A stretch of DNA of 33,454 nucleotides from Deltaproteobacteria bacterium (GCA_002753725.1 PEAL01000017.1:1-33454); one strand, 5' to 3'; positions 1 through 9,680 are shown, counted from the first letter of the stretch. Numbers and translations: made by a program. Notes: generated by a model not told the origin, from the sequence alone.

Positions 1-23
1 GTCTGTCTTGAATAACCATCTGT

Positions 24-2078
24 ATGGACAAGATGAAACCCTGGCGTCAAAAAGTCAGAGAACTGATCGCAAAAAAAAAAGGTTTTGTTTACAAGCTGTT
101 AAATCCAGACAAGGAATCGTTGACTGATACTGAAGATACACAATTGCTTCAGGGCGCCATTGCCCGTTTTCGTGTACGAAAATGGGATGAAACAAATGAT
201 ATTTTAAAAAAATTAATTGCAGACTTCCCGGAAAGTCCTCATGTAGAACGTGCCCACTTTATTCTGGCTTTAAGCATGGATCATTTTCTCAGACAAACGC
301 TGCCGGTAGATTTCGAACAAATTGTCCTTCGGTACCGCGATTCAATTGAAGCCTGTCCTGAATCATATTATATACCTCATGTACAACTTGAAATTGGTAA
401 CATATATTTTCAACTGGGAAAATACTATGATTCTCTGTTATATTATAAACTGGCGGATCGCAGTAAAATTGATATCCGTCCGGATGTCTTGCTGAGTTAT
501 GGCATTGCATATGGCCTGATTGGAAAAACAGAGCTCAGTATCGAAATATTCAACCGATTAATTGAAAAACATCCTGCAAGCTTGCAAGCGGTTAAAGCCA
601 GGGTTGAAATGGCTAAAGCGCTTTTTCAGCAAAAAGCTTTTTCTCATTCCACGAAAGTTTTGGATGCAATACAGGAAAAAGACCCTGACATCATATATGA
701 GTACCCGGATATTTTACTGTATATTGGATACAATTATTATGAAATGGGCCAATTTCGAAAGGCAAGGGATACACTCTCTCGTGCGATCAATTATTTTCCC
801 GACATGGAATCCAACCACCTGGTTCTGACACGAATTGCTGATCTTTACTGGGAAGATGGTGCCATTAATAAGGCTGTTCATATATATAACAGAGTTTATA
901 ATGCATATCCCAACTCCGATGGTGCATTGATCAGTGCCATTCGATTGGTTGACTATGCAAAGATCACAGCACAAGACCGATATGCGAACCGTATCATCCA
1001 TGAGGTCAAGTTTAATCGTTTGCCTGCTGAAGTATATGACGACATTATCCAAAACCATCAAAAAAGTCCCCTGGCTCAATTGGCACTGCTTAAAGTTGCC
1101 ATCCAAAAAGAAAAAAATGGACAATACGAGGAAGCCGTTCAAACCATTATCCGCCTGTTGAAAAATTATCCCTCAACAACACTTAAACCTGATGCACAGG
1201 TGACATTGAGAACCGCTCTTGAATCCATGACCCATCAATCCCATGAACAAAAAAACTATCATAAAATTGTTGATGATTTTAATCAATATCTCAGATTCAT
1301 TGTTTTGAAGGACTTCACCGGTACATATATGATAGAGCTTGGAAATGCTTATCTTGCTTTAAATTTATACCGAAGAGCCCATCGAATGTATGTCCAGGCG
1401 TCAGAACGTTTTATAAAAAAAGACCATCCCGCAGATTTATTTTTTGGTATGGGGGAATCGTTATATAATTTGAAAGAGATCCATGAATCTTTAGAGCATT
1501 TCAATCATTTTATTAAAAATTATCCAACTGATCAGCGCATTAATATTGCCTATTCACGTATGGGCCGAACCTACTATGAACAGAAAAATTTTATACGTGC
1601 CATTGCCCCTCTTGATAAAGCCGTTCATGGGCAAAAATATCCTGAATTGCTGGATGATTATCTTAGATTAGCTCGTGCTTTTCGGATGACCCAGCGTTAT
1701 GATCGTTCTGTTAAAACATTAAAAGAAAATGTGGACCTGTTTTCACAATATAAAGACGTTCCTCTTGAACGAATATTTGATGTTTATTATGAATTGGGGG
1801 AAGTGTACTTTCAAACAGGAAACAAAAAAGAGGCTGCCCTTGCATTTGAAGAAGCACTAAGATCCGTTCCTAAAGGGCAGGATGATATCCCTGCTCAATT
1901 CCGCCTTGCTGAATGTTACAGTCATTTACAGGTGAGAGATAAAGCAGAAAAAATTCTGACACGCATAAAAAAAGCTGAAGATCAATTCTGGAGCAAAATG
2001 GCTGAAGCGATGATGAAAGAAATTGAGGTCAACAGGAAACTGGAAACCTTTACACAAATTAAACAACAGGCCTCATGA
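24..2078 (+). CDS. Tetratricopeptide-repeat protein
   Basis: 684-aa ORF with many degenerate TPR-like helical repeats (e.g. 'AYGLIGKTELSIEIFNRLIEKHP', 'ELGEVYFQTGNKKEAALAFEEALRSVP'). In-frame TGA upstream at 9-11, so the ORF is complete. Ends 6 bp before the next gene. Confidence 0.85.
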   Translation: MDKMKPWRQKVRELIAKKKGFVYKLLNPDKESLTDTEDTQLLQGAIARFRVRKWDETNDILKKLIADFPESPHVERAHFILALSMDHFLRQTLPVDFEQIVLRYRDSIEACPESYYIPHVQLEIGNIYFQLGKYYDSLLYYKLADRSKIDIRPDVLLSYGIAYGLIGKTELSIEIFNRLIEKHPASLQAVKARVEMAKALFQQKAFSHSTKVLDAIQEKDPDIIYEYPDILLYIGYNYYEMGQFRKARDTLSRAINYFPDMESNHLVLTRIADLYWEDGAINKAVHIYNRVYNAYPNSDGALISAIRLVDYAKITAQDRYANRIIHEVKFNRLPAEVYDDIIQNHQKSPLAQLALLKVAIQKEKNGQYEEAVQTIIRLLKNYPSTTLKPDAQVTLRTALESMTHQSHEQKNYHKIVDDFNQYLRFIVLKDFTGTYMIELGNAYLALNLYRRAHRMYVQASERFIKKDHPADLFFGMGESLYNLKEIHESLEHFNHFIKNYPTDQRINIAYSRMGRTYYEQKNFIRAIAPLDKAVHGQKYPELLDDYLRLARAFRMTQRYDRSVKTLKENVDLFSQYKDVPLERIFDVYYELGEVYFQTGNKKEAALAFEEALRSVPKGQDDIPAQFRLAECYSHLQVRDKAEKILTRIKKAEDQFWSKMAEAMMKEIEVNRKLETFTQIKQQAS

Positions 2079-2084
2079 TAGCTT

Positions 2085-3434
2085 ATGAATAAATGCCGGA
2101 TATTACTTGTAGAAACCCAATATAAAGATCGTCTGTTTATGACACAGACGTTGGATTCACAAGGGTTTGATATTGACATCGCCAGTGATGAAAACAAGGC
2201 TATTGAAAATATTCAACAAAAGGACTATCAGCTTGTTATCACCGAACATAATTCTACACAAATTGATGGCGAACAGATTCTTCTGGCTGCCAGACAAAAA
2301 AAGACAGATTTACCGGTACTGATATTTTCTGGCCCCTGCACACCAGAAAATGCTGTTAACACAATGAAGTCAGGTGCTTTTGACATTGTTTTAAAACCTC
2401 TTTCCGAAGCAATTTTAAAAAAAGTGGTAGCAAGAGCCCTTGCAAGCACAAAAATAGAAGACTCTCAACCGCAAAAAATATCATCAAAACATGTGATTGT
2501 GACAGAAAACAATCACATAAAAGATTTATTAGCACTCGCAAAAAGAATTGCAAACAGCAAGGCACCGGTGCTTCTTCAGGGGGAAAGTGGAACAGGAAAA
2601 GAATTGTTCGCTCGTTACGTCCATAACAACAGTCCTCGCAATCAGAAAACAATGGTTGCGATTAATTGTGCAGCCCTGCCTGATGGCCTGCTGGAAAGCG
2701 AATTGTTTGGTCATGAAAAGGGTGCATTTACAGGAGCGATTTCAAGAAAATTAGGTAAATTTGAGTTAGCCAATGAGAGCACAATTCTTTTGGATGAAAT
2801 CAGCGAAATGAACATGTATCTCCAGGCAAAACTCTTGAGGGTTCTTCAGGAATCTGAAATTGATCGTGTTGGCGGGCAGCATCCAATACCCATTGATGTT
2901 CGAGTTGTTGCGACAACCAATCGTGATATTGAGACATGCATAAAGGAAAAAAAATTTCGGGCTGACCTTTACTATCGATTAAATGTCATCCCTTTGAAAA
3001 TTATTCCGCTGAGAGAACGAAAAAATGATATTCCTGTTTTAACCAAATTTTTTATTGAAAAATATAATGCCATTGATGAGCGAAATGTCAAAGGGATTTC
3101 GGAAGATGCGTTAAACGCTCTCAAATCTATGAACTGGGCAGGAAATGTTCGAGAGCTGGAAAACGTCATTGAACGTGCAGTTCTCCTGAGCGATGGCCAT
3201 CAGATCCAACAACAAAATCTTTTTATTGGAGAAAACCATAAGATACAAACGGAAAAACATATGCCCGGACAAGTTATGGGAGGAACGCTCAGAGAAATGG
3301 AGCGCCGAATGATTTTTCATACCCTCGACCAGACTGGAGGAAATCGAACCCATGCGGCAGATATACTGGGAATCAGCGTTCGAACTTTGCGAAATAAATT
3401 AAATGAATACCGAAGTGCGAACTATGATATTTGA
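2085..3434 (+). CDS. Sigma54-interacting response regulator (FlrC/NtrC-type) with a degenerate receiver domain
   Basis: AAA+ domain with Walker A 'GESGTGKE', 'GAFTGA' loop, 'ILLDEISEM', and a Fis-type HTH at the C-terminus ('NRTHAADILGISVRTLRNKL'). The N-terminal receiver has E at the expected phospho-Asp position ('LVITEHNS'). Confidence 0.92.
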   Translation: MNKCRILLVETQYKDRLFMTQTLDSQGFDIDIASDENKAIENIQQKDYQLVITEHNSTQIDGEQILLAARQKKTDLPVLIFSGPCTPENAVNTMKSGAFDIVLKPLSEAILKKVVARALASTKIEDSQPQKISSKHVIVTENNHIKDLLALAKRIANSKAPVLLQGESGTGKELFARYVHNNSPRNQKTMVAINCAALPDGLLESELFGHEKGAFTGAISRKLGKFELANESTILLDEISEMNMYLQAKLLRVLQESEIDRVGGQHPIPIDVRVVATTNRDIETCIKEKKFRADLYYRLNVIPLKIIPLRERKNDIPVLTKFFIEKYNAIDERNVKGISEDALNALKSMNWAGNVRELENVIERAVLLSDGHQIQQQNLFIGENHKIQTEKHMPGQVMGGTLREMERRMIFHTLDQTGGNRTHAADILGISVRTLRNKLNEYRSANYDI

Positions 3435-3566
3435 TTCAATACGTTCAATAGGGTTGTTGGAATTTTTTACTTGAAATAATTATATTTAACATATATACGT
3501 TGGATAAATTTAATGTTTTCTTTCGGCTACAATTTTTTTATAGTATGCGGAATTCATATTAATTGA

Positions 3567-3595
3567 TTCCTGCCATAAACGTTTCCTTCCATAAA
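3567..3595. repeat. Short direct repeat TTCCTGCCATAAA / TTCCTTCCATAAA with 16-bp period, upstream of flgB
   Basis: 3567-3579 and 3583-3595 match at 12 of 13 positions. An exact copy of the second 13-mer is at 11383-11395. Confidence 0.6.
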
Positions 3596-3676
3596 TTCAT
3601 AAAGATTAAGAGATGAGTATGTTAACTCAAAAAATTTGTTTGCATGTTATTCATATAAAAGAAGGATGGAGTACCT

Positions 3677-4060
3677 ATGCCCATTAAATCCATATTTGGA
3701 AAAACATATTCATATATTGAAAAGTCCCTGGATATTGCTAAACAGCAACAGGCTTTTATCAGCAGCAACATTGCCAATATGGACACACCTGGTTATACTG
3801 CACGAGAGATTGATTTTAAAAATACATTAAAAAATGCTATGGAGGGCTCATCAGTACTGCTAACCCGCACAAATGAACGCCACTTGGGTGGAGCCTCTGA
3901 TGAAATGGGATACATTATGTCATCAAGGGATCATAGCCCCCTTGATCTTGATGTTGAAATGTCCAAATTGGCCCAGAATAATTTAAAATACCGCATGGCG
4001 GCAGAGGCACTGATCCGTAAATCTGCAAAAGCAAAAGCAATCTTAGGCTCAGGAGGTTAA
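3677..4060 (+). CDS. flgB: Flagellar basal-body rod protein FlgB
   Basis: 'SSNIANMDTPGYTAREIDFKNTL' rod-protein signature. Followed immediately by flgC and fliE. Confidence 0.95.
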   Translation: MPIKSIFGKTYSYIEKSLDIAKQQQAFISSNIANMDTPGYTAREIDFKNTLKNAMEGSSVLLTRTNERHLGGASDEMGYIMSSRDHSPLDLDVEMSKLAQNNLKYRMAAEALIRKSAKAKAILGSGG

Positions 4061-4063
4061 AAA

Positions 4064-4510
4064 ATGGATCTGTTTCATTCAATGAATATGAGTACAACGG
4101 GGTTAACCGTTAACCGGTTGCAAATGAATGTAATTTCAAGCAACCTTTCCAATGCACAGACGACACGAACAGAAACGGGGGAACCTTACCGCAGAAGACT
4201 TCTTCATTTGAGAACTAAAGCGGTTGAAGATTTTCAGTCGGTTCTTGACGGTCAAATACGAGATAAAGATCAAGAGACTTTTTTTGGTGTGAATGTTGAT
4301 AAAATTGATAAAGACATGACACCTTTCAGAAAAGTCTACAATCCTGGGCATCCACATGCAGATAAACAAGGTTTTGTATCTATGCCAAACGTTAATGTCA
4401 TGCTTGAGATGGCAAATCTGGTGATTGCAAAACGATCTTATGAGGCCAATGTAACAGCAATGAAAACAGCTAAAGCGATGGCGCTTAAAGCGCTTGAAAT
4501 TGGTAAATAA
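4064..4510 (+). CDS. flgC: Flagellar basal-body rod protein FlgC
   Basis: 'MNVISSNLSNAQTTRTETGEPYRRR...' and the C-terminal 'MANLVIAKRSYEANVTAMKTAKAMALKALEIGK'. Confidence 0.95.
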   Translation: MDLFHSMNMSTTGLTVNRLQMNVISSNLSNAQTTRTETGEPYRRRLLHLRTKAVEDFQSVLDGQIRDKDQETFFGVNVDKIDKDMTPFRKVYNPGHPHADKQGFVSMPNVNVMLEMANLVIAKRSYEANVTAMKTAKAMALKALEIGK

Positions 4511-4529
4511 TTTTTTTAAAGAGGTGCAT

Positions 4530-4823
4530 ATGAATGATATTGGAATTCAGACAGATCGAGCATTTCCCATTTTTCCCGAATCAAAAGTATCGTTGAAGCA
4601 AAATACAGTTGATTTTAGGGATTTCATCAAGCAAGCTATCTATCGAACAGATCAACGTCAAAAAGATGCCGACATTGCCATTGAGAATATGATGCAAGGC
4701 AATACAGGTATCCATGAAACCATGCTTGAATTATCCAAAGCAGATTTATCGTTGCGCATTCTCAACCAGTTTCGTTCTAAAACGATGGAATCATACAAAC
4801 AGATTATGCAGATGACATTTTAA
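4530..4823 (+). CDS. fliE: Flagellar hook-basal body complex protein FliE
   Basis: Start taken at ATG 4530, preceded by AAAGAGG, rather than the upstream 4494 ATG. C-terminal 'HETMLELSKADLSLRILNQFRSKTMESYKQIMQM' is typical of FliE. Confidence 0.92.
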   Translation: MNDIGIQTDRAFPIFPESKVSLKQNTVDFRDFIKQAIYRTDQRQKDADIAIENMMQGNTGIHETMLELSKADLSLRILNQFRSKTMESYKQIMQMTF

Positions 4824-4930
4824 ATGCGTTTTTAACTTGAGACGATTATCCTTGTTGGGATTGGGAATAGACTTTTCGTGTTTATCCCATAATTTTTATT
4901 CATCAACGCAAAGCAAAGCAGATATCTAAA

Positions 4931-6493
4931 GTGAATACCTTCATTAAACAGTTCATTGAAGTTTTTCGGTCCATGAGTCCGGCACGTAAAGCGATGGTTA
5001 TTGGTGTAATGTTCATGGTTTTGAGCGGATTTGTTCTCATGTTTTACTGGGCAAATCAAGTTGACTACCAGACATTGTACACCAATTTATCCAGCGATGA
5101 TGCTGCCGCCATTATTGCAAAACTCAAAGAAGATAACATTCCTTATAAAATTGAAGCTGAAGGAACCATTGTCAAAGTCCCTGTAGAAAGAGTCTATGAA
5201 CTTCGGCTGGCTTTAGCCAGTGATGGCTTGCCCAAAGGTGACAGCGTTGGTTTTGAAGTCTTCGATAATACAACTTTCAGTACAACTGAGTTTGTGCAAA
5301 AACTAAACTATCAACGTGCACTTCAAGGGGAATTGGCGCGAACGATTTGCCAGTTTGAGGAAGTTGATCATGCCCGTGTAATGCTGGTTATGCCGGAAGA
5401 TTCCTTGTTTATCGAAGATGCCAAGCCCCCCTCTGCCTCTGTTTTATTAAAATTACGATCATCACTGCCTAAAGATAAGGTAGCCGGCGTCGTCCATCTG
5501 GTGGCCAGCTCTGTGGAAGGCCTGGAAGCGAATCAAATTACGGTTGTGGATACCAGCGGAACCATTCTCTATAAGAATGAGTCTGATGAAGAAGAAGCCA
5601 TGGCCAAAATGCAGACAGAATATCAACGAAAGATTGAACAACGCTTTCATACACAAATTCAATCCATGCTTGAACGAATTGTTGGTGAAGGAAAAGCGAT
5701 TGTTCGTGTCAGTGCTGATATTGATTTTAACCAGGTGGATTTGCGTGAAGAAAAATATGACCCTGATGCCAGTGCGGTTAGAAGTGAACAACACAAAGCT
5801 GAGTCCTCAAAAAAAGAAAGAGAAGAAGCCCCAGGCAATGTTGAAGTCGAATCAGGTTCTGAAAATCAAGATCAAAACCTGACCAGCCTGACCCAAAAAT
5901 CAGATAAAATTGTCAATTATGAAATCAGTCGCTACGAAAAGCGGGTATCAAAACCCTTTGGTGAAATAAAACGCCTGTCGGTTGCTTCCGTTGTAGATGG
6001 TATCTATGAAATGGTCAAAGCAGCAGATGGCTCGGAAAAGGTTGAATATCAGGATCGATCAGAGCCGGAACTTATGAAACTTGAGGAATTGGTAAAAAAA
6101 GCCATGGGATATAGTGCTGACAGAGAAGATCAAATTCAGGTTTCCTGTATGCGTTTTACAATGACAGAAGAAGATATTTTCCCAAAAGAACGTAACTGGC
6201 TGGTTTATGGACGACCCTATATTCGACCGGTAATGAATTTGATTCTGGTTTTGTTGATTTTCTTTTTTGTGGTTCGCCCATTTTTGAAAGCATTCCGACA
6301 AATGGCACAACCGCCTGAACCTGAGGATGTCGACAGATTACCAGAATTGCCTGAACCTGAAGAGGCTGAAGGTCTACCGGATATTGCCAAAATGAGCTTG
6401 AGAGAACGCGTAGTTATGATCGCCAACAATTATCCGGAAAAAACAGAGAACTGGGTAAGAGGATGGATAAACGAGGTGGAAAAAAATGTCTAG
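4931..6493 (+). CDS. fliF: Flagellar M-ring protein FliF
   Basis: 'DYQTLYTNLSSDDAAAIIAKLKEDNIPYKIE', 'FEVFDNTTFSTTEFVQKLNYQRALQGELARTI', and two TM segments. Overlaps fliG by 8 bp. Confidence 0.97.
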   Translation: MNTFIKQFIEVFRSMSPARKAMVIGVMFMVLSGFVLMFYWANQVDYQTLYTNLSSDDAAAIIAKLKEDNIPYKIEAEGTIVKVPVERVYELRLALASDGLPKGDSVGFEVFDNTTFSTTEFVQKLNYQRALQGELARTICQFEEVDHARVMLVMPEDSLFIEDAKPPSASVLLKLRSSLPKDKVAGVVHLVASSVEGLEANQITVVDTSGTILYKNESDEEEAMAKMQTEYQRKIEQRFHTQIQSMLERIVGEGKAIVRVSADIDFNQVDLREEKYDPDASAVRSEQHKAESSKKEREEAPGNVEVESGSENQDQNLTSLTQKSDKIVNYEISRYEKRVSKPFGEIKRLSVASVVDGIYEMVKAADGSEKVEYQDRSEPELMKLEELVKKAMGYSADREDQIQVSCMRFTMTEEDIFPKERNWLVYGRPYIRPVMNLILVLLIFFFVVRPFLKAFRQMAQPPEPEDVDRLPELPEPEEAEGLPDIAKMSLRERVVMIANNYPEKTENWVRGWINEVEKNV

Positions 6494-7508
6494 TGGTGGT
6501 GGATTGACAATCGATAGTCTTACAGGCCCCATAAAAGCCGCAATTTTTCTAATGATTATGGGGGAGGAATACACGACAGAGTTTTTTAAGAAACTCAATG
6601 AAATTGAAATCCGAAAAGTTGCCCGCCATATATCAGAAATTCGATATGTTCCTCCAGATGTTATGACCATTGTCATGGAAGAATTTTTGGATAATGTCGA
6701 AGCTGATGACCAAATGATGATCGAAGGTGGCAGCTTTTTACAAAGTGTTGCTGGTAATTCATTGGGTGAAGCCAAAGCAGCGGCATTGTTTAGTGAAATT
6801 GATGAAGACAAGCAAAAAGCGCCCTTTTCTTATTTCGAACGGATGGACTCCAAAATGATGATTGATTTCATTAAAGGAGAGCATCCACAAACCATCGCTT
6901 TGATTTTGTCTCATCTGAAACCGTCCAAAGCAGCTTCGATTCTCATGGGATTACCCAAAAACGTACAGGGTAGCATTTCTATGCGTGTTGCTAAAATGAA
7001 ACAGCTACCTTTAGAAGTTGTCAGGGAAGTGGATCAGGCCATTGAAAAAGAAATTATTGGATTTGGTAGTTCCATGAGTCGTGAAATTGGTGGACTTGAA
7101 GCGGTTGTCAATATTCTTAACGAAGTTGATGGTGCAACGGAAGATAATGTTCTGTCGTGGCTTGAAGAAGAAAAAGCTGAAATGGCCGAAGAAATCAGGC
7201 AGATGATGTTTGTATTTGAAGATCTGGTTAATGTTGATGACAGAGGCATGAGAGAAATTCTTAAATCCGTTGATATGGGTGACTTGAAAGTTGCTCTTAA
7301 AACAGCATCAGAAGATATGAAACAAAAAGTCTTTTCAAATCTTTCCCAGCGTGCCGGTGATATGCTCAAAGAAGACATGGAGGTCATGGGGCCGGTCCGA
7401 CTGGCTGAGGTTGAAGAAGCCCAGCTAAAAGTTGTTCGTCTGGCGAAGAAAATGGAAACTGAAGGGAAAGTTGTATTAGGAAAGGGAAAAGAAGATGTCC
7501 TTGTCTGA
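6486..7508 (+). CDS. fliG: Flagellar motor switch protein FliG
   Basis: 'GPIKAAIFLMIMGEEYTTEFFKKL', 'EHPQTIALILSHLKPSKAASIL', and 'FVFEDLVNVDDRGMREILKSVDMGDLKVALKTA'. Confidence 0.97.
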   Translation: MSSGGGLTIDSLTGPIKAAIFLMIMGEEYTTEFFKKLNEIEIRKVARHISEIRYVPPDVMTIVMEEFLDNVEADDQMMIEGGSFLQSVAGNSLGEAKAAALFSEIDEDKQKAPFSYFERMDSKMMIDFIKGEHPQTIALILSHLKPSKAASILMGLPKNVQGSISMRVAKMKQLPLEVVREVDQAIEKEIIGFGSSMSREIGGLEAVVNILNEVDGATEDNVLSWLEEEKAEMAEEIRQMMFVFEDLVNVDDRGMREILKSVDMGDLKVALKTASEDMKQKVFSNLSQRAGDMLKEDMEVMGPVRLAEVEEAQLKVVRLAKKMETEGKVVLGKGKEDVLV

Positions 7509-8358
7509 TGGCGTCTTTGAGTTTCCGTCTTTTGACGATATCAAATCAGTCAGGAAATCAAAGTCAAGCACTGCTGAAAAATCAAAGGATTCGTCCACAT
7601 TCAAGCTGATTGATTTTGAAAGAACAGAAACACCGGTCGTTGAAAGCTCCACGCCAAAGGAAGATATCTACTATTTCCCATCGTTTGATGATCTTTCAAC
7701 GCAACTGAAAGAATGTGCCCTCCCCGAAGAAAGAGCCCTTCAGGCTGAAATTTTCGAACGTCTAAAAGAAGCGGATGGCAAACTTCAAGCTGCTGAAGAA
7801 AATTTCAGACAGGCCGAGCAAGCTATTGAAGATGCGAAGATAAGAAGTGTTGACATTGAAAAACAGGCGCATGTGAAAGGAATGGAAGAGGGGAAGGCTG
7901 AAGGACGCAACACGGTCATATCTAAAGCGAGTGTTGTTATTGATGGTATTGAAAATGTTCTCAAGGAAATTACTGCATACAAAGATGATTTTCCAAAAAT
8001 ATACGAACGTGAAGTTATAGGGTTGGTAAAAGACATTGCCAAAAAAGTGGTTCATGTTCATGCAAAACTTGATGATCGCGTTATACTGAAAAATATTTAT
8101 AAAGCGTTTGAGATTTTATCTGATCGTGTTGAAGTCAAACTGAACATTAATCCTGGTGATATGGACTTTGTTAATGAAAACCGCCCTGAATTTTTTAGTC
8201 ATGTCAAAGGGTTACAGTCTGTAACCATTGAAGCTGATGCCGAAGTTGAACGGGGTGGGTGTTTTATAGAAACTCGGTATGGTGATGTGGATGCCCGGAT
8301 TCAAACCCAGATGGAACGGGTTGAATCTTCTATTGAAGAATTACTGAAAAATGCTTGA
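7495..8358 (+). CDS. fliH: Flagellar assembly protein FliH
   Basis: Position between fliG and fliI. Coiled-coil core with a C-terminal domain ('AKKVVHVHAKLDDRVILKNIYKAFEIL...VEVKLNINPGDMDFV...ERGGCFIETRYGDVDARIQTQMERV'). Confidence 0.92.
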   Translation: MSLSDGVFEFPSFDDIKSVRKSKSSTAEKSKDSSTFKLIDFERTETPVVESSTPKEDIYYFPSFDDLSTQLKECALPEERALQAEIFERLKEADGKLQAAEENFRQAEQAIEDAKIRSVDIEKQAHVKGMEEGKAEGRNTVISKASVVIDGIENVLKEITAYKDDFPKIYEREVIGLVKDIAKKVVHVHAKLDDRVILKNIYKAFEILSDRVEVKLNINPGDMDFVNENRPEFFSHVKGLQSVTIEADAEVERGGCFIETRYGDVDARIQTQMERVESSIEELLKNA

Positions 8359-9670
8359 AAAAGACTGGAAAAAATATTTTCACGCAGTGGAAGCCACTCG
8401 GACATTGATTCCAACGGGAAAAGTTACAAAAATAACAGGAATTATTGCAGAGGGCTATTGTGCAGGCACCGGTATTGGCAGTATCTGTTCAATTGAAAAT
8501 ACTGAGGGAAATCAAATTAACGCTGAAGTTGTTGGTTTCAACGATCGAAAAATTGTATTAATGCCGTATGGTGAAACTCGAAATATCAGTCCAGGATGTA
8601 AAATTTCTCTGAGGGATGATCGTCCCTATGTACCTGTTGGTAATCAATTTTTGGGAAGAGTCATTGGTGGAATGGGTGAGCCGATTGATGGCCGAGGGCC
8701 AATTCAAGCGGATGATATTTATCCTCTTTATGGCGCGGTTGTCAATCCCTTGAATCGGCAAATTATTACTGAACCTGTTGATGTGGGCATTGGAGTCATT
8801 AATACGATGATTACCATTGGAAAAGGTCAGCGTATTGCTATTATGGCAGGTTCTGGTGTTGGAAAAAGTGTACTCATGGGTATGATTGCACGACATACCG
8901 CAGCCGATGTAACCATTATTTGTCTGGTGGGTGAGCGTGGCCGTGAGGTCAAAGACTTTGTTGAACATATTCTCGGTGAGGAAGGCAGGAAAAAATCTGT
9001 TCTGGTTGCAGCAACATCAGATACCTCACCATTGGTTAGGATTCGTTCAACATATCTTGCCACAACTATAGCAGAATATTTTAGGGATCAGGGTAAAGAT
9101 GTTCTTTTAATTATGGATTCCATCACTCGATTTGCAATGTCTTCTCGTGATGTGGGATTGGCGGCAGGTGAACCACCAACGTTACGTGGTTATACACCAT
9201 CATTTTTTATACAAATTCCCAAACTTTTGGAAAGAGCTGGCAATATTGAAGGAAAAGGTAGTATTACAGGGATTTATACTGTACTTGTTGAAGGCGATGA
9301 TATTAATGATCCGGTTGGCGATACGGTTCGATCCATTGTAGATGGTCACATTGTTTTATCCAGAGATCTTGCCACTCAGGGGCATTACCCTGCAATTGAT
9401 GTGCTTGCTAGTGTCAGTCGAGTGATGCGAGATGTCATTGATCGAGATCATTATAAGATTGCCCAACGGTTGATAGAAATTCTTGCCATTTATCGAAAAT
9501 CTGAAGATATTATCAATATTGGTGCTTATGTTGATGGGAGCGATCCAAAAATAGATTATGCAAAAGCCATGATTGGCAAAATTAATGAATTTTTATGCCA
9601 GGGTGTTGAAGAAAAGGTGTCGATGCCTGTCGGGGTCAATCGGTTGAAATTATTATTCATGAAAAAGTAA
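8351..9670 (+). CDS. fliI: Flagellum-specific ATPase FliI
   Basis: 'GQRIAIMAGSGVGKSVLMGMIARH' Walker A, 'CLVGERGREVKDFVE', and 'LLIMDSITRFAMSSRDVGLAAGEPPTLRGYTPSFF'. Confidence 0.98.
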   Translation: MLEKDWKKYFHAVEATRTLIPTGKVTKITGIIAEGYCAGTGIGSICSIENTEGNQINAEVVGFNDRKIVLMPYGETRNISPGCKISLRDDRPYVPVGNQFLGRVIGGMGEPIDGRGPIQADDIYPLYGAVVNPLNRQIITEPVDVGIGVINTMITIGKGQRIAIMAGSGVGKSVLMGMIARHTAADVTIICLVGERGREVKDFVEHILGEEGRKKSVLVAATSDTSPLVRIRSTYLATTIAEYFRDQGKDVLLIMDSITRFAMSSRDVGLAAGEPPTLRGYTPSFFIQIPKLLERAGNIEGKGSITGIYTVLVEGDDINDPVGDTVRSIVDGHIVLSRDLATQGHYPAIDVLASVSRVMRDVIDRDHYKIAQRLIEILAIYRKSEDIINIGAYVDGSDPKIDYAKAMIGKINEFLCQGVEEKVSMPVGVNRLKLLFMKK

Positions 9671-9680
9671 AAATTAATTA

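Noticed and set aside
714-1142. 142-aa minus-strand ORF inside the TPR gene
   Set aside because: Shadow ORF of a clear + strand TPR gene; low-complexity composition, no recognisable motif.
3435-3676. Sigma54 promoter (TGGCAC-N5-TTGCA) before flgB
   Set aside because: A TTGCA is present near 3640 but no GG-containing -24 element at the right distance.
6374-6811. 145-aa minus-strand ORF across fliF/fliG
   Set aside because: Antisense to two certain flagellar genes; no domain signature.
8558-8968. 136-aa minus-strand ORF (Asn/Thr/His-rich) inside fliI
   Set aside because: Composition is the complement of conserved fliI codons; not a plausible protein.
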